Of a stretch of 14,153 nt of DNA, positions 1-8,400 are shown piece after piece. The notes below the pieces were generated by a model. It saw nothing but the letters and a program-made list of their open reading frames with translations, was not told where the DNA came from and searched no databases. The position numbers and the translations under genes were made by a program. How positions within the stretch are numbered: position 1 is the stretch's first letter; every line of letters begins with the position of its first letter. This stretch comes from Clarireedia homoeocarpa (lineage: Eukaryota; Ascomycota; Leotiomycetes; Helotiales; Rutstroemiaceae), in contig LNKV01000138.1 in the NCBI GenBank assembly GCA_001465935.1, positions 1 through 14,153 on the forward strand, written 5' to 3'.

Positions 1-130
1 AAATATAATTACTATTATAAAAACTTTTTAAATATTAGTTTAAAAACTAAAGAACTTCTATTTAATATTAAACTATCTAAAGTATAACTGAATTCCTACT
101 ATATTATATTAATTATTATAGCTGAATCTT
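1..130. other. AT-rich left flank, no gene seen
   Basis: This stretch is almost entirely A and T, with stops in all frames and no coding footprint. It contains a short perfect inverted repeat at 35-50 (TTAGTTT, two-base spacer, AAACTAA). In AT-rich DNA such a hairpin is expected by chance, so I assign it no function. Confidence 0.5.
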
Positions 131-344
131 AGTAGATATTAAAAAAATATTTCGAAAATTGAATTTCTAAATATAGTAAAGATAAATCCTCTCCTAAATA
201 TAATAAAGACAAATCCTTCTCCGAATATAATAAAGAGAAATTCTCTTTACTTTTATTATTCTTCTTATTTTTATTTATCTTTATTATTAGTATTATTCTT
301 ATTATCGGCTTTATCTTTATTATAAGTATTATTCTCGTTATCAC
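129..344 (-). other. Small open frame with GTG start, probably spurious
   Basis: This is a 71-codon frame on the minus strand opening at a GTG (342-344). Its product would be low-complexity: two 12-residue Ile/Lys-rich units (RIILIIKIK type) followed by SLLY-type units. The periodicity comes wholly from the 36-bp and 27-bp DNA repeats beneath it. A different minus-strand frame (codon starts on positions divisible by three) reads the same 36-bp repeat as a hydrophilic SDNENNTYNKDK / ADNKNNTNNKDK tail that continues the upstream coding footprint. That makes this frame the likely shadow. No ribosome or promoter signal supports it. Confidence 0.15.
169..249. repeat. 27-bp tandem repeat, three copies
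   Basis: Three adjacent 27-bp units occupy 169-195, 196-222 and 223-249, each built around AAATATAATAAAGA followed by a pyrimidine-rich half (variants of AAATCCTTCTCC). Copies differ mostly by C/T and G/A changes. The period is a multiple of three. Read on the + strand the units would be nonapeptides such as KYNKDKSFS; on the minus strand they would be FIIF-type nonapeptides. The repeat lies just past the TAA at 247-249 that closes the low-stop minus frame, so its coding status is uncertain. Confidence 0.75.
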
Positions 345-346
345 TT
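275..346. repeat. 36-bp tandem duplication
   Basis: Two 36-bp units occupy 275-310 and 311-346, each starting TTATCTTTATTAT, with few differences. The period is a multiple of three. In the minus-strand frame that continues the upstream footprint, each unit encodes a 12-residue Asn/Asp/Lys-rich repeat (SDNENNTYNKDK and ADNKNNTNNKDK). This fits a low-complexity C-terminal tail. Confidence 0.75.
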
Positions 347-545
347 GAAAGTAGTAGTATTAAAGACCTATTAGAGTTATTGACCTCTTCTAAAGTTACT
401 TACTTATCTTCTATATTCTAAGTTTCTTTTATATAACTAACTTAAGTAAGTATTAGTAATCTAGGGGAAATTGAATACGAAAAGTAGTTATAAAAAGACT
501 TATTACTATTAAGATCTAGAGGAGTTAGAGTACTAGAGTCGATAG

Positions 546-695
546 GATCTATATCTATATTATTAACTAGAGAGTTAGAGTATTCTAATACCGATAGAGA
601 AGCTTTGTTAGATTCGATAAGATCTATATCTATATTATTAAGTGAAAGGTTAAATTATTCTAATAGCGATAAAGAAGCTTTATTATATTTAATTA
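546..695. repeat. 75-bp tandem duplication inside coding remnant
   Basis: Two 75-bp units occupy 546-620 and 621-695. Each begins GATCTATATCTATATTATTAA (one base trimmed in places) and contains CGATA(G/A)AGAAGCTTT. A weaker partial copy precedes them (from about 522) and the core motif recurs near 739. The period equals 25 codons. In the minus frame each unit reads KASLS, six to eight variable residues, then NNIDID and IES/IDS. Confidence 0.75.
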
Positions 696-792
696 TAGAT
701 ATATTGTTTTTAGCTCTTACTCGAGAAACTATTATATCGATATCTATATTATCTAAATAGAATAATTAGTAACTACTATTACAAAGTATTAA

Positions 793-1500
793 GTAAGAGA
801 TATACTTTTTAATAAATTTTGGACTTTAAAATATTCTGAATATAAGATATAATAGGTTTTCTTTTTAGTAGCCTTAATAAGAGTATTTAATTTAGTATTA
901 GTAGATATTATAATCTTATTTTTCGATTAATATAGTTTGTTATAAAGTTCAGTTATATAACTATCTTTTAATATAAAAGAAGTTTTTATTTAAGAGAAGT
1001 GATATAGTTTTTATAATTTACTTATATTGAGAAATAACCTAATTAGCTCTTTTATAATAAAGGTTAGATTAGCCGATTACGATATAGAACTTTTACTAGT
1101 AATACTAGAGATAATCTTTTTATAAATCTTATAAAAGTAAAATTAGTTAAATAAGTTATTGATCTAAAGAAGATATATATACTAAAGACGAAGTTGACCG
1201 ATCTTAATAATATAGCTTATAATCTAGACGAATAGATAAAATAAGATTAGTATTTCTATTATTATAATATATAATAAAGATCTCTAGAAGTTAAACAAAA
1301 CAGATTCTAAAATAGTTATTGTAAGGAGAACTATTGTAAGTAATATTGAATTATTGAAGTTAGTAATTATCTTTATATAATCCTTCTAGTTATTACTAGA
1401 TTTAATAGTAATATTCTTAATTCCAAGATTGATAAGTTATACTTCGAAGTGCCTAGATCTATATAAAGAGATTAGTAAAAGCTATAATATATTATATTTA
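793..1500 (-). pseudogene. RIP-degraded coding remnant, frame three
   Basis: Unrecognised protein. In the minus frame whose codon starts are congruent to 2 modulo 3, about 235 codons contain roughly a dozen stops, far fewer than in the neighbouring minus frames (these carry 10-15 percent stops here). The reading begins around LISLYRSRHFEV, one of the few places where a CAC histidine codon survives (near 1449). It passes through ITIKSSNN, SLLYIIIIEILILFYLF, KIYKKIISSITSKSSIS and TKLNTLIKATKKKTYY, and closes at TAA around 791-793 after KSISLT. It is flanked by remnants in the other two minus frames, without a gap. This suggests one ancestral gene broken by small indels, or exons of one gene. 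The product looks hydrophobic partly because RIP converts His and Cys codons to Tyr. Confidence 0.5.
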
Positions 1501-2900
1501 TAGAATAAGTTTAGGAAGAAATAATTAATAAGAATAAATAAATTAAGAAAGGCTTATCAAACTTATTTTATAAAAAGAGGTAAAAAGAACAGGTTATATA
1601 TTATAAAGCTATAGGATATTTAAAAATCAAGATAGTTTTTTTATCTTTATAAATGTTTTATATAATCAAGTTTAATATATAACAAGACTTGATAGATAGT
1701 ATAGTAGTATATCGTACTATACTTAATCGTTCAGACAGAATTATATACTCCTTACTATTACGAGTTTAAGAGAAAAAGAAGGATAGACTATTATTATTAT
1801 CAATATCTAATTACTAGTTTCAATATCGCTTAATAGTAGTTTTTCTTTATACTATTATTATATAAACTTAGTTAAACTTAGTTAAACGACTAAGTCGAGG
1901 ATCGTATATAATATATTTAAAGTAATAGAAAGCTTTATTATTTTATATAAAAGTATCGTTACCCTTTATAAAGTTTTGTATCTTAGAGTTAGTCTTAGCG
2001 GTCTTAAGTTTAGGTATTAATAAACTATTATCTAATTTACTTATTATACTAATTATATAATTCTTGTATATTCTCTTTTCTTAGTTATTTATCTTAAACT
2101 GAATAATATAAATATTATATAGTAGGATCGATTTACTTATATACTCTAGCTCCGAACTATTCTTGAGATTAATCGGTGTTTTATATTTAATATATAAAAG
2201 AATTATCTTGAAGATCGGTAATATAATAAGAATATATACTTTTATACTTTAGTTTAACCTCGAGCAACTAGTCTATAAATAACTTTTAAAGTTGAAGAGG
2301 AAAAGTTTGTAGTTATTATTATAAATACAAGTAAGTTTATCTTTACTGATTATAAGATCGATATATTCTAGATCCTTTAGTATATTAGTTATATCGCTAT
2401 TATCTTTAAATCGATTCTAATAAAAAGAATTAAAGTCTTCTTTATATATATAATATCTAAAATAATTATCTTTAAGAACTTAATCCTTTTTGAAAAGTTA
2501 AGCGAAGTAGCTAGACAGATCTCGAAGATAGTTTAAAAGCGGAGTTATAATTAGAAAGTAGATATTATATTTTAGAGTTTAGAAGATTAACTCTATTAAA
2601 AGTATTTATAAGTTCTAAAGAATATATACTTTATCTATAATAACCTATATAAATTTATATTAGATAAGATTAATATAGATCTTAACAAAGTCTTATATAG
2701 CTAGTAGCTGACTCTTCTTTTATTTATATCGTTAGTAGCGATAATCGGAGTTAGAGTTATCAAACTCAGACTTCGATTCTAGTTCGATTTTAGAGATATC
2801 CGCTTTATTTTTTATAGGATTTATTCTAGAAATTGTTTTGTCTATAGCGATAGTAGTTAAAGTACGATTATACTATATTATATATAAGAATAAGATTACT
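1500..2900 (-). pseudogene. RIP-degraded coding remnant, frame two
   Basis: Unrecognised protein. With codon starts congruent to 1 modulo 3, the minus strand gives about 460 codons with roughly 5 percent stops between 2,880 and 1,690, rising afterwards. N-terminal features include a hydrophilic linker, KNKADISKIELESKSEFDN, near 2,805-2,750. A mixed, globular-looking sequence follows, for example ITPLLNYLRDLSSYFA, YIYKEDFNSFY, SDITNILKDLEYIDLIISKD, SSELEYISKSILLYNIYN and NSKEYIILSERLSIVRY. The mix of charged and hydrophobic residues is unlike a shadow frame. It follows directly on the remnant at 2,905-5,960, with a shift of frame near 2,900, and the coding direction is the same. No start codon, signal peptide or catalytic motif can be named. 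A transposon-encoded protein is a guess from the RIP context only. Confidence 0.55.
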
Positions 2901-2904
2901 ATTA

Positions 2905-5900
2905 ACCTAATCTATTTTGAAATATTATTAATAAGATAAAAGAAAAAAAAAGTAGTAGAATAAAGCTTCGATAGTTTATCGAATATATTCTATAGTCAAG
3001 ATAGTTGAATATATTCGACAAGGACAAGTAGGAGTCGGGAAAACAAATTTTAGTTATACTAATAAAGTAATAAAGAGAAGAAGTAATTAAATAACTTATT
3101 TTTAAGTCTTCTGGTTTTAGACTTTATAAGATTATATAGAGTCTATCTATAGTACTTAGTACAACTAATATTCTGAGTTTTATAGGATTGTTGATAATAG
3201 TAAAAGTTCTATAAAACTGATAAATAGTAAATATATTAAGAAAGAACTTTTTAATATCCACTTACTAAACTTCGATAAAGGTACTTGGATAACTAATAAG
3301 AGTAACCTTGTAAGTTTAATATTTAAGCGATTTAAACTAAGTATTGTTTATAAACTTTAGTAAACTAAGTATAATTAATATTTTTCTAATATTATATCTA
3401 AGGCTTATAATTAAACTATAAATAGACGAACTCTCGGATAATACAGTTAAATAAGTAGCTAAATAAAGTATTAGATAAGAATAAAAGAACTAGAATAACT
3501 TTATATAGAACTTGTTTAATAAGAAGGGGAGTTGGAAAAAGTAATAAAAGAACTAGAATAACTTTATATAGAACTTATTTAATAAGAGAGAGAGTTGGGA
3601 AAAGTAATTACTAATAACTTAATATAGCTTATAAAAAAGACTATTATCTAGTCTAATCTCCAAGTTATTAAGATCTAACCTAGTCTAGTAATATAAGGTT
3701 TTGAAACTAAAGAGAGGTTTCAAGATTGAGTTTATAGCTATTTTCAAATTCTAGAATAATTAGCTTTTTTCTTAAATAGTATTCGTAGAAAGCCTTAATT
3801 CTATCTCGATATTACTAGTAATTTTAGTAGCTTGTTGCCTATATATAATCTCTAGTAAATTACTGATATTAATATCAGTTTTATTTTAGATCTCTAATTA
3901 ATATATTTTATTAATATCTTCAGAACTTTATAAAACTTATATTTATAATTCTAAAAACTCTATAAATTTAAATACTTTTTTTTAAAAGATAAGTAGTTAT
4001 TTAATATAATCCTTCTTTATACCTTTACCGATATATCGTTGAGATAGAGTTTTGAACAAGTCGTTTTCTAATTGATATAGATTCTTCGAGAATTCAAGAT
4101 CTACTAATATTTTATTTATTAATTATTTAGTAACTAGAAAGTTATTGAAGTCAAGATAGTTCTTAATAGTAACTTCGAGTTAATTGTAAACTTCTGTCTA
4201 GCAATTCCTTAAATTAGAAATATTATTATTAACTTTAAGAGAGTTCTCGGAGATAGTTTTGATATCTTCGTTTATAAGAAAAGGAGGTAGGAATATATTG
4301 AAAGTATTTTTTTTACTATCTCGTTTTCTAGTATTAGAATAACTATCTAGATTCTTATATAAGACAAACTTGATAATAATAATAGTACAATTCCAGTCTT
4401 TATAGTTATATTTAAGAAAGTATATATTAATATTCTTAAACTCTGACTAGAGGGGACTAAAGAGTATTAATTATTTAAGAAACTGTAATACTATAATTAT
4501 ATAATTGATTTAGACGATAATATTTATAGTAAAGTAGTATTTAAGATTATTTACAAAGTGAAAGGCTAAAAGGTCGGATAGTTTATTAGTCCTTTTAGTT
4601 TAGATAAGCAATTAAGTAAAGAATTTCTTATTTATAAAAGTTTGTTTACTATTTCCCTTTGTAGTAAAAGTACTAAAGTTATTAGCTTTAACTTTAAATA
4701 ACTTATCGATAAGAGTTTTAATAGCTAGAATAATAATTAGTAGAAGTAAAAGATATTTATAGAATAAGTTCAGTAAAAAATAGTAGAGTAGAACTAAATA
4801 AGTTTTATAAAAAGAGAATTTTATATTTATAAATCTAAATACTTTATAGAAATTTTTTATTTAATAGAAGCTTAAGTACTTAGAAAGTATATTTATATTA
4901 TATTTAATATCTATAATAATATATTAAATATATCCTAGACTATTCGAGAGATTAATTTACTAGAGATAAAGTCTAGTAGTTTTTATTTTTTCTAATATAT
5001 TTTTATTATAGTATTTTATAGATAGATTCGCTTGATACTATCTATATCTAGTAGCTACTAAGATAGTTATCTATAGTAAACAAGAATCAGTAGAAGTATT
5101 TGAACTAAAGTCCGAGTCCAAGTTAGAATCGATATTAGATTCTTTTAAAAAAGAATCTATCTTCGAAGTATTATCTATAGCTATATTAGATTCTAAAGAA
5201 GAAGAATTAGTTCTAGAAATATTATCTATAAACTTGTTTTTATTTTTTACTTTTTTAACTAACCTTTTTACTTTTATAACTAACTTAGTAATTTTCTTCT
5301 CTTTTTTCTTTTGTTTCTTCTAGATTATCTTTTTAATTCTCTATTCTTTCTTTATAGTCTTTTCAGCTATTTTTACCTTTTTTTTTATAACCTTTTTCTT
5401 TAATTTCTCGATAGTAATAATATCTTTAATAGATATAGTAGACGATTCAACTTAGGTTGTTATTAAAGCTATATTAATATTAATTTAGAGAGAGTTCTTA
5501 GTAGTAGATTTATTAGTTAAAGGAGAGTTATTAGTAATAGAAAAGGATATAATATTAAATTGCGAATATATCTTAGTCTTTTTCAAGGTAGTTGATAATC
5601 GTAATAATCTATATAAATTCAATTCCTTTCTTTTATCTATTATTTTAAGAAGTCTAGATATATATTAAAGATTAGTAGCTAGTTAATTAAGAGTTTATCG
5701 AATAGATTCAAGAACTTTTTTTCTTCTATAAAAAATAAGAAAGTAAAACTAGAATAGTTTATATATATATTAATCTCCTATAAAGCTTTTATTAAGAGAT
5801 ATCAATTTTATATTCTTTATTTTATAATAGCTTCAAAAAGCTAAATATAATTTTAAATAAATAATATTTACAATCTTTAAAGATAAATAGATAGAAAATC

Positions 5901-5960
5901 TATTAGAAACTTATAAGTTCGTAAAAAAGTAAATTAGATATATAAAAGAGAATTCTAAAT
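2905..5960 (-). pseudogene. Large RIP-degraded gene, about 1,000 codons
   Basis: This is the clearest coding footprint. With codon starts on positions divisible by three, I count about 44 stops in roughly 1,020 codons (4.3 percent), nearly all TAA/TAG. Three runs of 82 codons are stop-free (5,319-5,074; 4,860-4,615; 4,446-4,201), plus a 73-codon run (3,123-2,905). In order from the N-terminus it shows a poorly certain hydrophobic start (5,960-5,650); a lysine-rich, possibly coiled-coil segment about 5,410-5,230 (KKVIKKKVKIAEKTIKKE); a Ser/Asn/Asp-rich segment 5,200-5,085 (KIDSFLKESNIDSNLDSDF); then about 700 residues of mixed sequence, including RTNKLSDLLAFHFVNN, YNYKDWNCTIIIIKF and LYQLENDLFKTLSQRYIGKG. 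A 21-residue in-frame duplication lies at 3,481-3,606. A purine-rich tract (pyrimidine-rich on the coding strand) lies just upstream at 5,985-6,060. I cannot name the family. A basic plus acidic tail recalls some fungal transposases, but no DDE or RT motif was found. Confidence 0.6.
3481..3606. repeat. 63-bp in-frame tandem duplication
   Basis: Two 63-bp units occupy 3,481-3,543 and 3,544-3,606, sharing their first 38 bases except for a G/A at GAACTTGTTT versus GAACTTATTT and diverging slightly at the end. The period is 21 codons. In the minus frame of the enclosing remnant both copies read LLNKFYIKLF then a TAG then FFY. The same TAG is present in both copies. Either RIP hit both identically, or the duplication followed the mutation. 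Confidence 0.85.
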
Positions 5961-6266
5961 AAGTTAATATAAATAAATTGTAGGAGAAGGGGAGAGAGAG
6001 GAGGTAGAGGAAAAAGTTGTTTTAGAGAGAATTAGAAATAAGAAAAGATAGAAGAAAAAGAGAATATAAAGTATAAAAAATTTATATTAAGTAGATATAA
6101 ATAGTGAATATTAAAAGATAAAATAAATAATATAACTAAGTATCTAACTAGGTCCTTATAAAACTCGAATTTATTTTATAAAAATAGAGTTTTCTTTTTT
6201 TTTCTTCTTTTATATTATAAAAGATAAAATAATTTATAGATAGTAAATTATAATAAAATCGAAATA
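5961..6266. other. Purine-rich spacer, no gene seen
   Basis: From about 5,983 to 6,065 the + strand is strongly purine-biased (GGAGAAGGGGAGAGAGAGGA and similar runs), so it is pyrimidine-rich on the minus strand, immediately upstream of the large minus-strand remnant. Pyrimidine tracts just upstream of the start are common in filamentous-fungal promoters, so this may be a promoter or 5' leader remnant. The remainder to 6,266 is AT-rich with stops in every frame; I see nothing else in it. Confidence 0.35.
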
Positions 6267-6924
6267 ACTAGTTATCTAGAGTTATAGATTATCTATATAG
6301 ATTTCCTTTTTATTTACTTATCGATATAAGAAGTGAATATTATTATAATAGAAATAAGTAGAAACCTAGATTTATTAGTTATTTATAGTTATAAGTTATT
6401 TATATAAGTTTCCTTTTTATTTACTTATCGATATAAGAAGTGAATATTATTATAATAGAAATAAGTAGAAATCTATATTTACTAGTTATTTGTAATTATA
6501 AGTTGTTTATATAAATTTCCTTTTTATTTACTTATTGATATAAGAAGTGAATATTATTATAATAGAAATAAATAGAAACCTAGATTTATTAGTTACTTAT
6601 AATTACAAGTTACTTATATAGGTTTCCTTTTTATTTACTTGTTAATACAAGAAGTAAATATCGTTATAATAGAAATAAGTAGAAACTTATATTTATTAGT
6701 TGTTTATAGTTATAGGTTGTTTATATAAGTTTCCTTTTTATTTACTTATCGATATAAGAAGTAAATATTATTATAATAGAAATAAATAGAAATCTATATT
6801 CACTAGTTATTTATAGTTATTAGTTACTTATATAGATTTCTTTTTTATTTACTTATTGATACAAGAAGTGAATATTATTATAATAAAAATAAATAGAAAC
6901 CTAGATTTACTAGTTACTTATAAT
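6267..6924. repeat. 107-bp minisatellite, six copies plus a partial
   Basis: Six units with an exact 107-bp spacing start at 6,267, 6,374, 6,481, 6,588, 6,695 and 6,802, followed by a 16-base partial unit at 6,909-6,924. The marker TTTCCTTTTTATTTACTTAT recurs at that spacing (last copy TTTCTTTTTTATT). Each unit begins A(C/T)TAGTTA and has a conserved half (CTTATCGATATAAGAAGTGA, then ATTATTATAATAGAAATAAG) and a variable half containing an internal AGTTATTTATA duplication. The conserved half holds a small hairpin, CTTAT-CGAT-ATAAG. Differences between copies are almost all C/T or A/G transitions, as expected from RIP. The period is not a multiple of three and no frame stays open, so it is non-coding. 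It lies between divergent coding remnants (minus below 5,960, plus above 6,960). Confidence 0.95.
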
Positions 6925-6959
6925 CAAACTTATATAATACAGAACTTTTATAATAGAGT

Positions 6960-7830
6960 ATAAAGATATATTCCTTTATATTAAATAATTATTAATTTAA
7001 TCTTTACTATAAATATTAAAGAAGATATATAATACTAGATTATATTAGTTTATTCTATAAATTCTTTGATCTCTAAATATCAATATTTTTATTATATCCG
7101 AAACAAATAACTCTTAGTTAATAAATAAATTATATTGGATTGACTCTATATATCCTCTATATTACCAAACTAATTTAAACCCTTTCTTTTATTTATTATT
7201 CTATATAACTACTAATAGTACGATCAATTAGATCGATTATAGTATTCACTATTATAAAAGCGAATATCTTTATAGTAGTTTAGATATTGGGATTGTTATA
7301 TAATATTATAACTATCTTTATACTATATTCGTATATTATAATAATAAGAAGAAGGATATTTATAATAATCGAAGTATAGTAAATAGTATTAGAATAGAGA
7401 GAAAATTAACTAGAGTAGAAGTGTAGAAGCCTACGAATAAAGTAAAGAGAGTTACCGACAACTTTTCTAACTTAAATATTAACTGAAGATATAAAGCTTT
7501 TAATATATAATAGGATTTTATTTGTTTAGTTAAAGTAAAAGGTTGTTGTTCGGGGATTGATATTGATTCTAACTTATAGAAATAGCTAGTAGAAAAGGAG
7601 AAACAGAGGTAGAGATAGAGAGAATTATATATAGAATTCTTTTAACTTGATATTTACTACTTTATATATTTATTTCGTTAAGTCTAATAGAAACAAAGCT
7701 TTTCTAATAGCTATCTGAATACTATCGAAATTGTATAGAAGAAAACTAAATAATAATAATATATTTTTACTATTAAGAATTACAAATTATTTAAAATTTT
7801 AGTAGAGTTAAAAACAAATAAATAAATTAT
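6960..7830 (+). pseudogene. RIP-degraded plus-strand coding remnant
   Basis: Unrecognised protein on the + strand, codon starts congruent to 2 modulo 3. The core 7,118-7,483 has three stops in 122 codons; stops become denser after 7,500. Readable segments in order are NKLYWIDSIYPLYYQTNLNP (with a surviving TGG codon near 7,136), INXIDYSIHYYKSEYLYSSL, YYNNKKKDIYNNRSIVNSIR, IERKLTRVEV, NKVKRVTDNFSNLNIN, VKVKGCCSGIDIDSNL, and a charged segment VEKEKQRXRXREL in which each X is a TAG. The GIDID string resembles the NIDID repeats at 546-753, but this is too short to prove relationship. No start codon survives. It is the only confident + strand footprint and is divergent from the large minus-strand remnant, with the 107-bp array between them. 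Function unknown. Confidence 0.55.
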
Positions 7831-7849
7831 AAAATAAAGTTGAAATTTT

Positions 7850-8400
7850 TGAAATTAAAAAAGATTTTAAAGAAGAAAGTAAGTTAATTTATAAGTTGTA
7901 TATAGATAATAACTAAGACTCTTAAACTGTTAGAAAGTAGTAAAATATATAGATATTTATTAAACTTATTTAATAAATATTATAGGACTTTAAATATAAA
8001 GAATTAATCGAAATTAAAGAAATAGAACTCTTTGTCGAACTAGTTCTGTAAGTACTTTATAGTTTTATACTTTGAACTATCGACTTCTGTTTATCGAACT
8101 AGTTTGATAAGCAACTTTAAACTCTAGTTTATTGACTACTAACTTTTCTTTATCGAATAAGTTTTATAAGTACTCTTAACCTCTATTTTCTCGAATATCG
8201 ACTTATTTACTTTATTCTTTATAAAATAATAATATCTAGATAGTCAAGAGGATATATATAATCAATCAAAGTAGAAAACAGAAACTAATATACTAGTTCT
8301 ATAAAGACAAGAAATAAATTATATTATTATTATAATAAAATACTATATATTAAATAATAAATAAATTACAAGAAACTATACTATTTTCATACTATAATCT
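7850..8400. other. Non-coding spacer with a 59-bp triplication
   Basis: Stops are dense in the frames I read on both strands. The only structure found is the 59-bp tandem repeat at 8,035-8,211. The stretch lies between the 3' end of the plus-strand remnant and the 3' end of the 8.4-11.6 kb minus-strand remnant, so it would be a convergent intergenic region. Confidence 0.4.
8035..8211. repeat. 59-bp tandem repeat, three copies
   Basis: Units start at 8,035, 8,094 and 8,153 with exact 59-base spacing. Each begins TCGAA(C/T)(T/A)AGTT and has a conserved TAAG(T/C)A(A/C) near base 17 and a CGACTT or ACTAACTT motif near base 47. The copies are considerably diverged, many differences being transitions. 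The period is not a multiple of three and no frame is open across it. The opening words GAACTAGTTT and TAAG recur in the 98-bp duplication at 11,653 and in the 63-bp duplication at 3,481. Confidence 0.8.

Larger units (their letters stand above)
247..830 (-). pseudogene. RIP-degraded coding remnant with NIDID repeats
   Basis: I do not recognise this protein. With codon starts on positions divisible by three, the minus strand reads through about 190 codons with few stops, nearly all TAA or TAG. Starting near 826 it reads SPKFIKKYISYLILCNSSY, then three related segments carrying the motif NNIDID (LDNIDIDII, NNIDIDLIES, NNIDIDPIDS). Two of these sit in a perfect 25-residue repeat (75 bp). A noisier stretch around 400-450 follows, then an Asn/Asp/Lys-rich tail made by the 36-bp duplication, with TAA at 247-249. 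No start codon survives. It probably continues the remnant at 793-1,500 after a frame change near 800, because the coding direction is unchanged and the spacing is essentially nil. The original could be the C-terminal part of a larger element protein; function unknown. Confidence 0.5.

Noticed and set aside
35..50. TTAGTTT hairpin as a terminator
   Set aside because: A seven-base A/T hairpin without an adjacent gene end is expected by chance at this composition.
129..344. 71-codon minus-strand open frame as a real gene
   Set aside because: It opens only at GTG, and its sequence is dictated by the 36-bp and 27-bp DNA repeats. A different frame better continues the neighbouring coding footprint.
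5190..5240. FIDN and VIDN strings (also near 11,300 and 10,945) as RIP-altered reverse-transcriptase YxDD motifs
   Set aside because: Surrounding residues do not resemble reverse transcriptase at any of the three sites; GAT-AAT pairs are common in this composition.
6267..6924. 107-bp repeats as a repeat-protein gene
   Set aside because: The period is not a multiple of three and every frame is closed within each unit.
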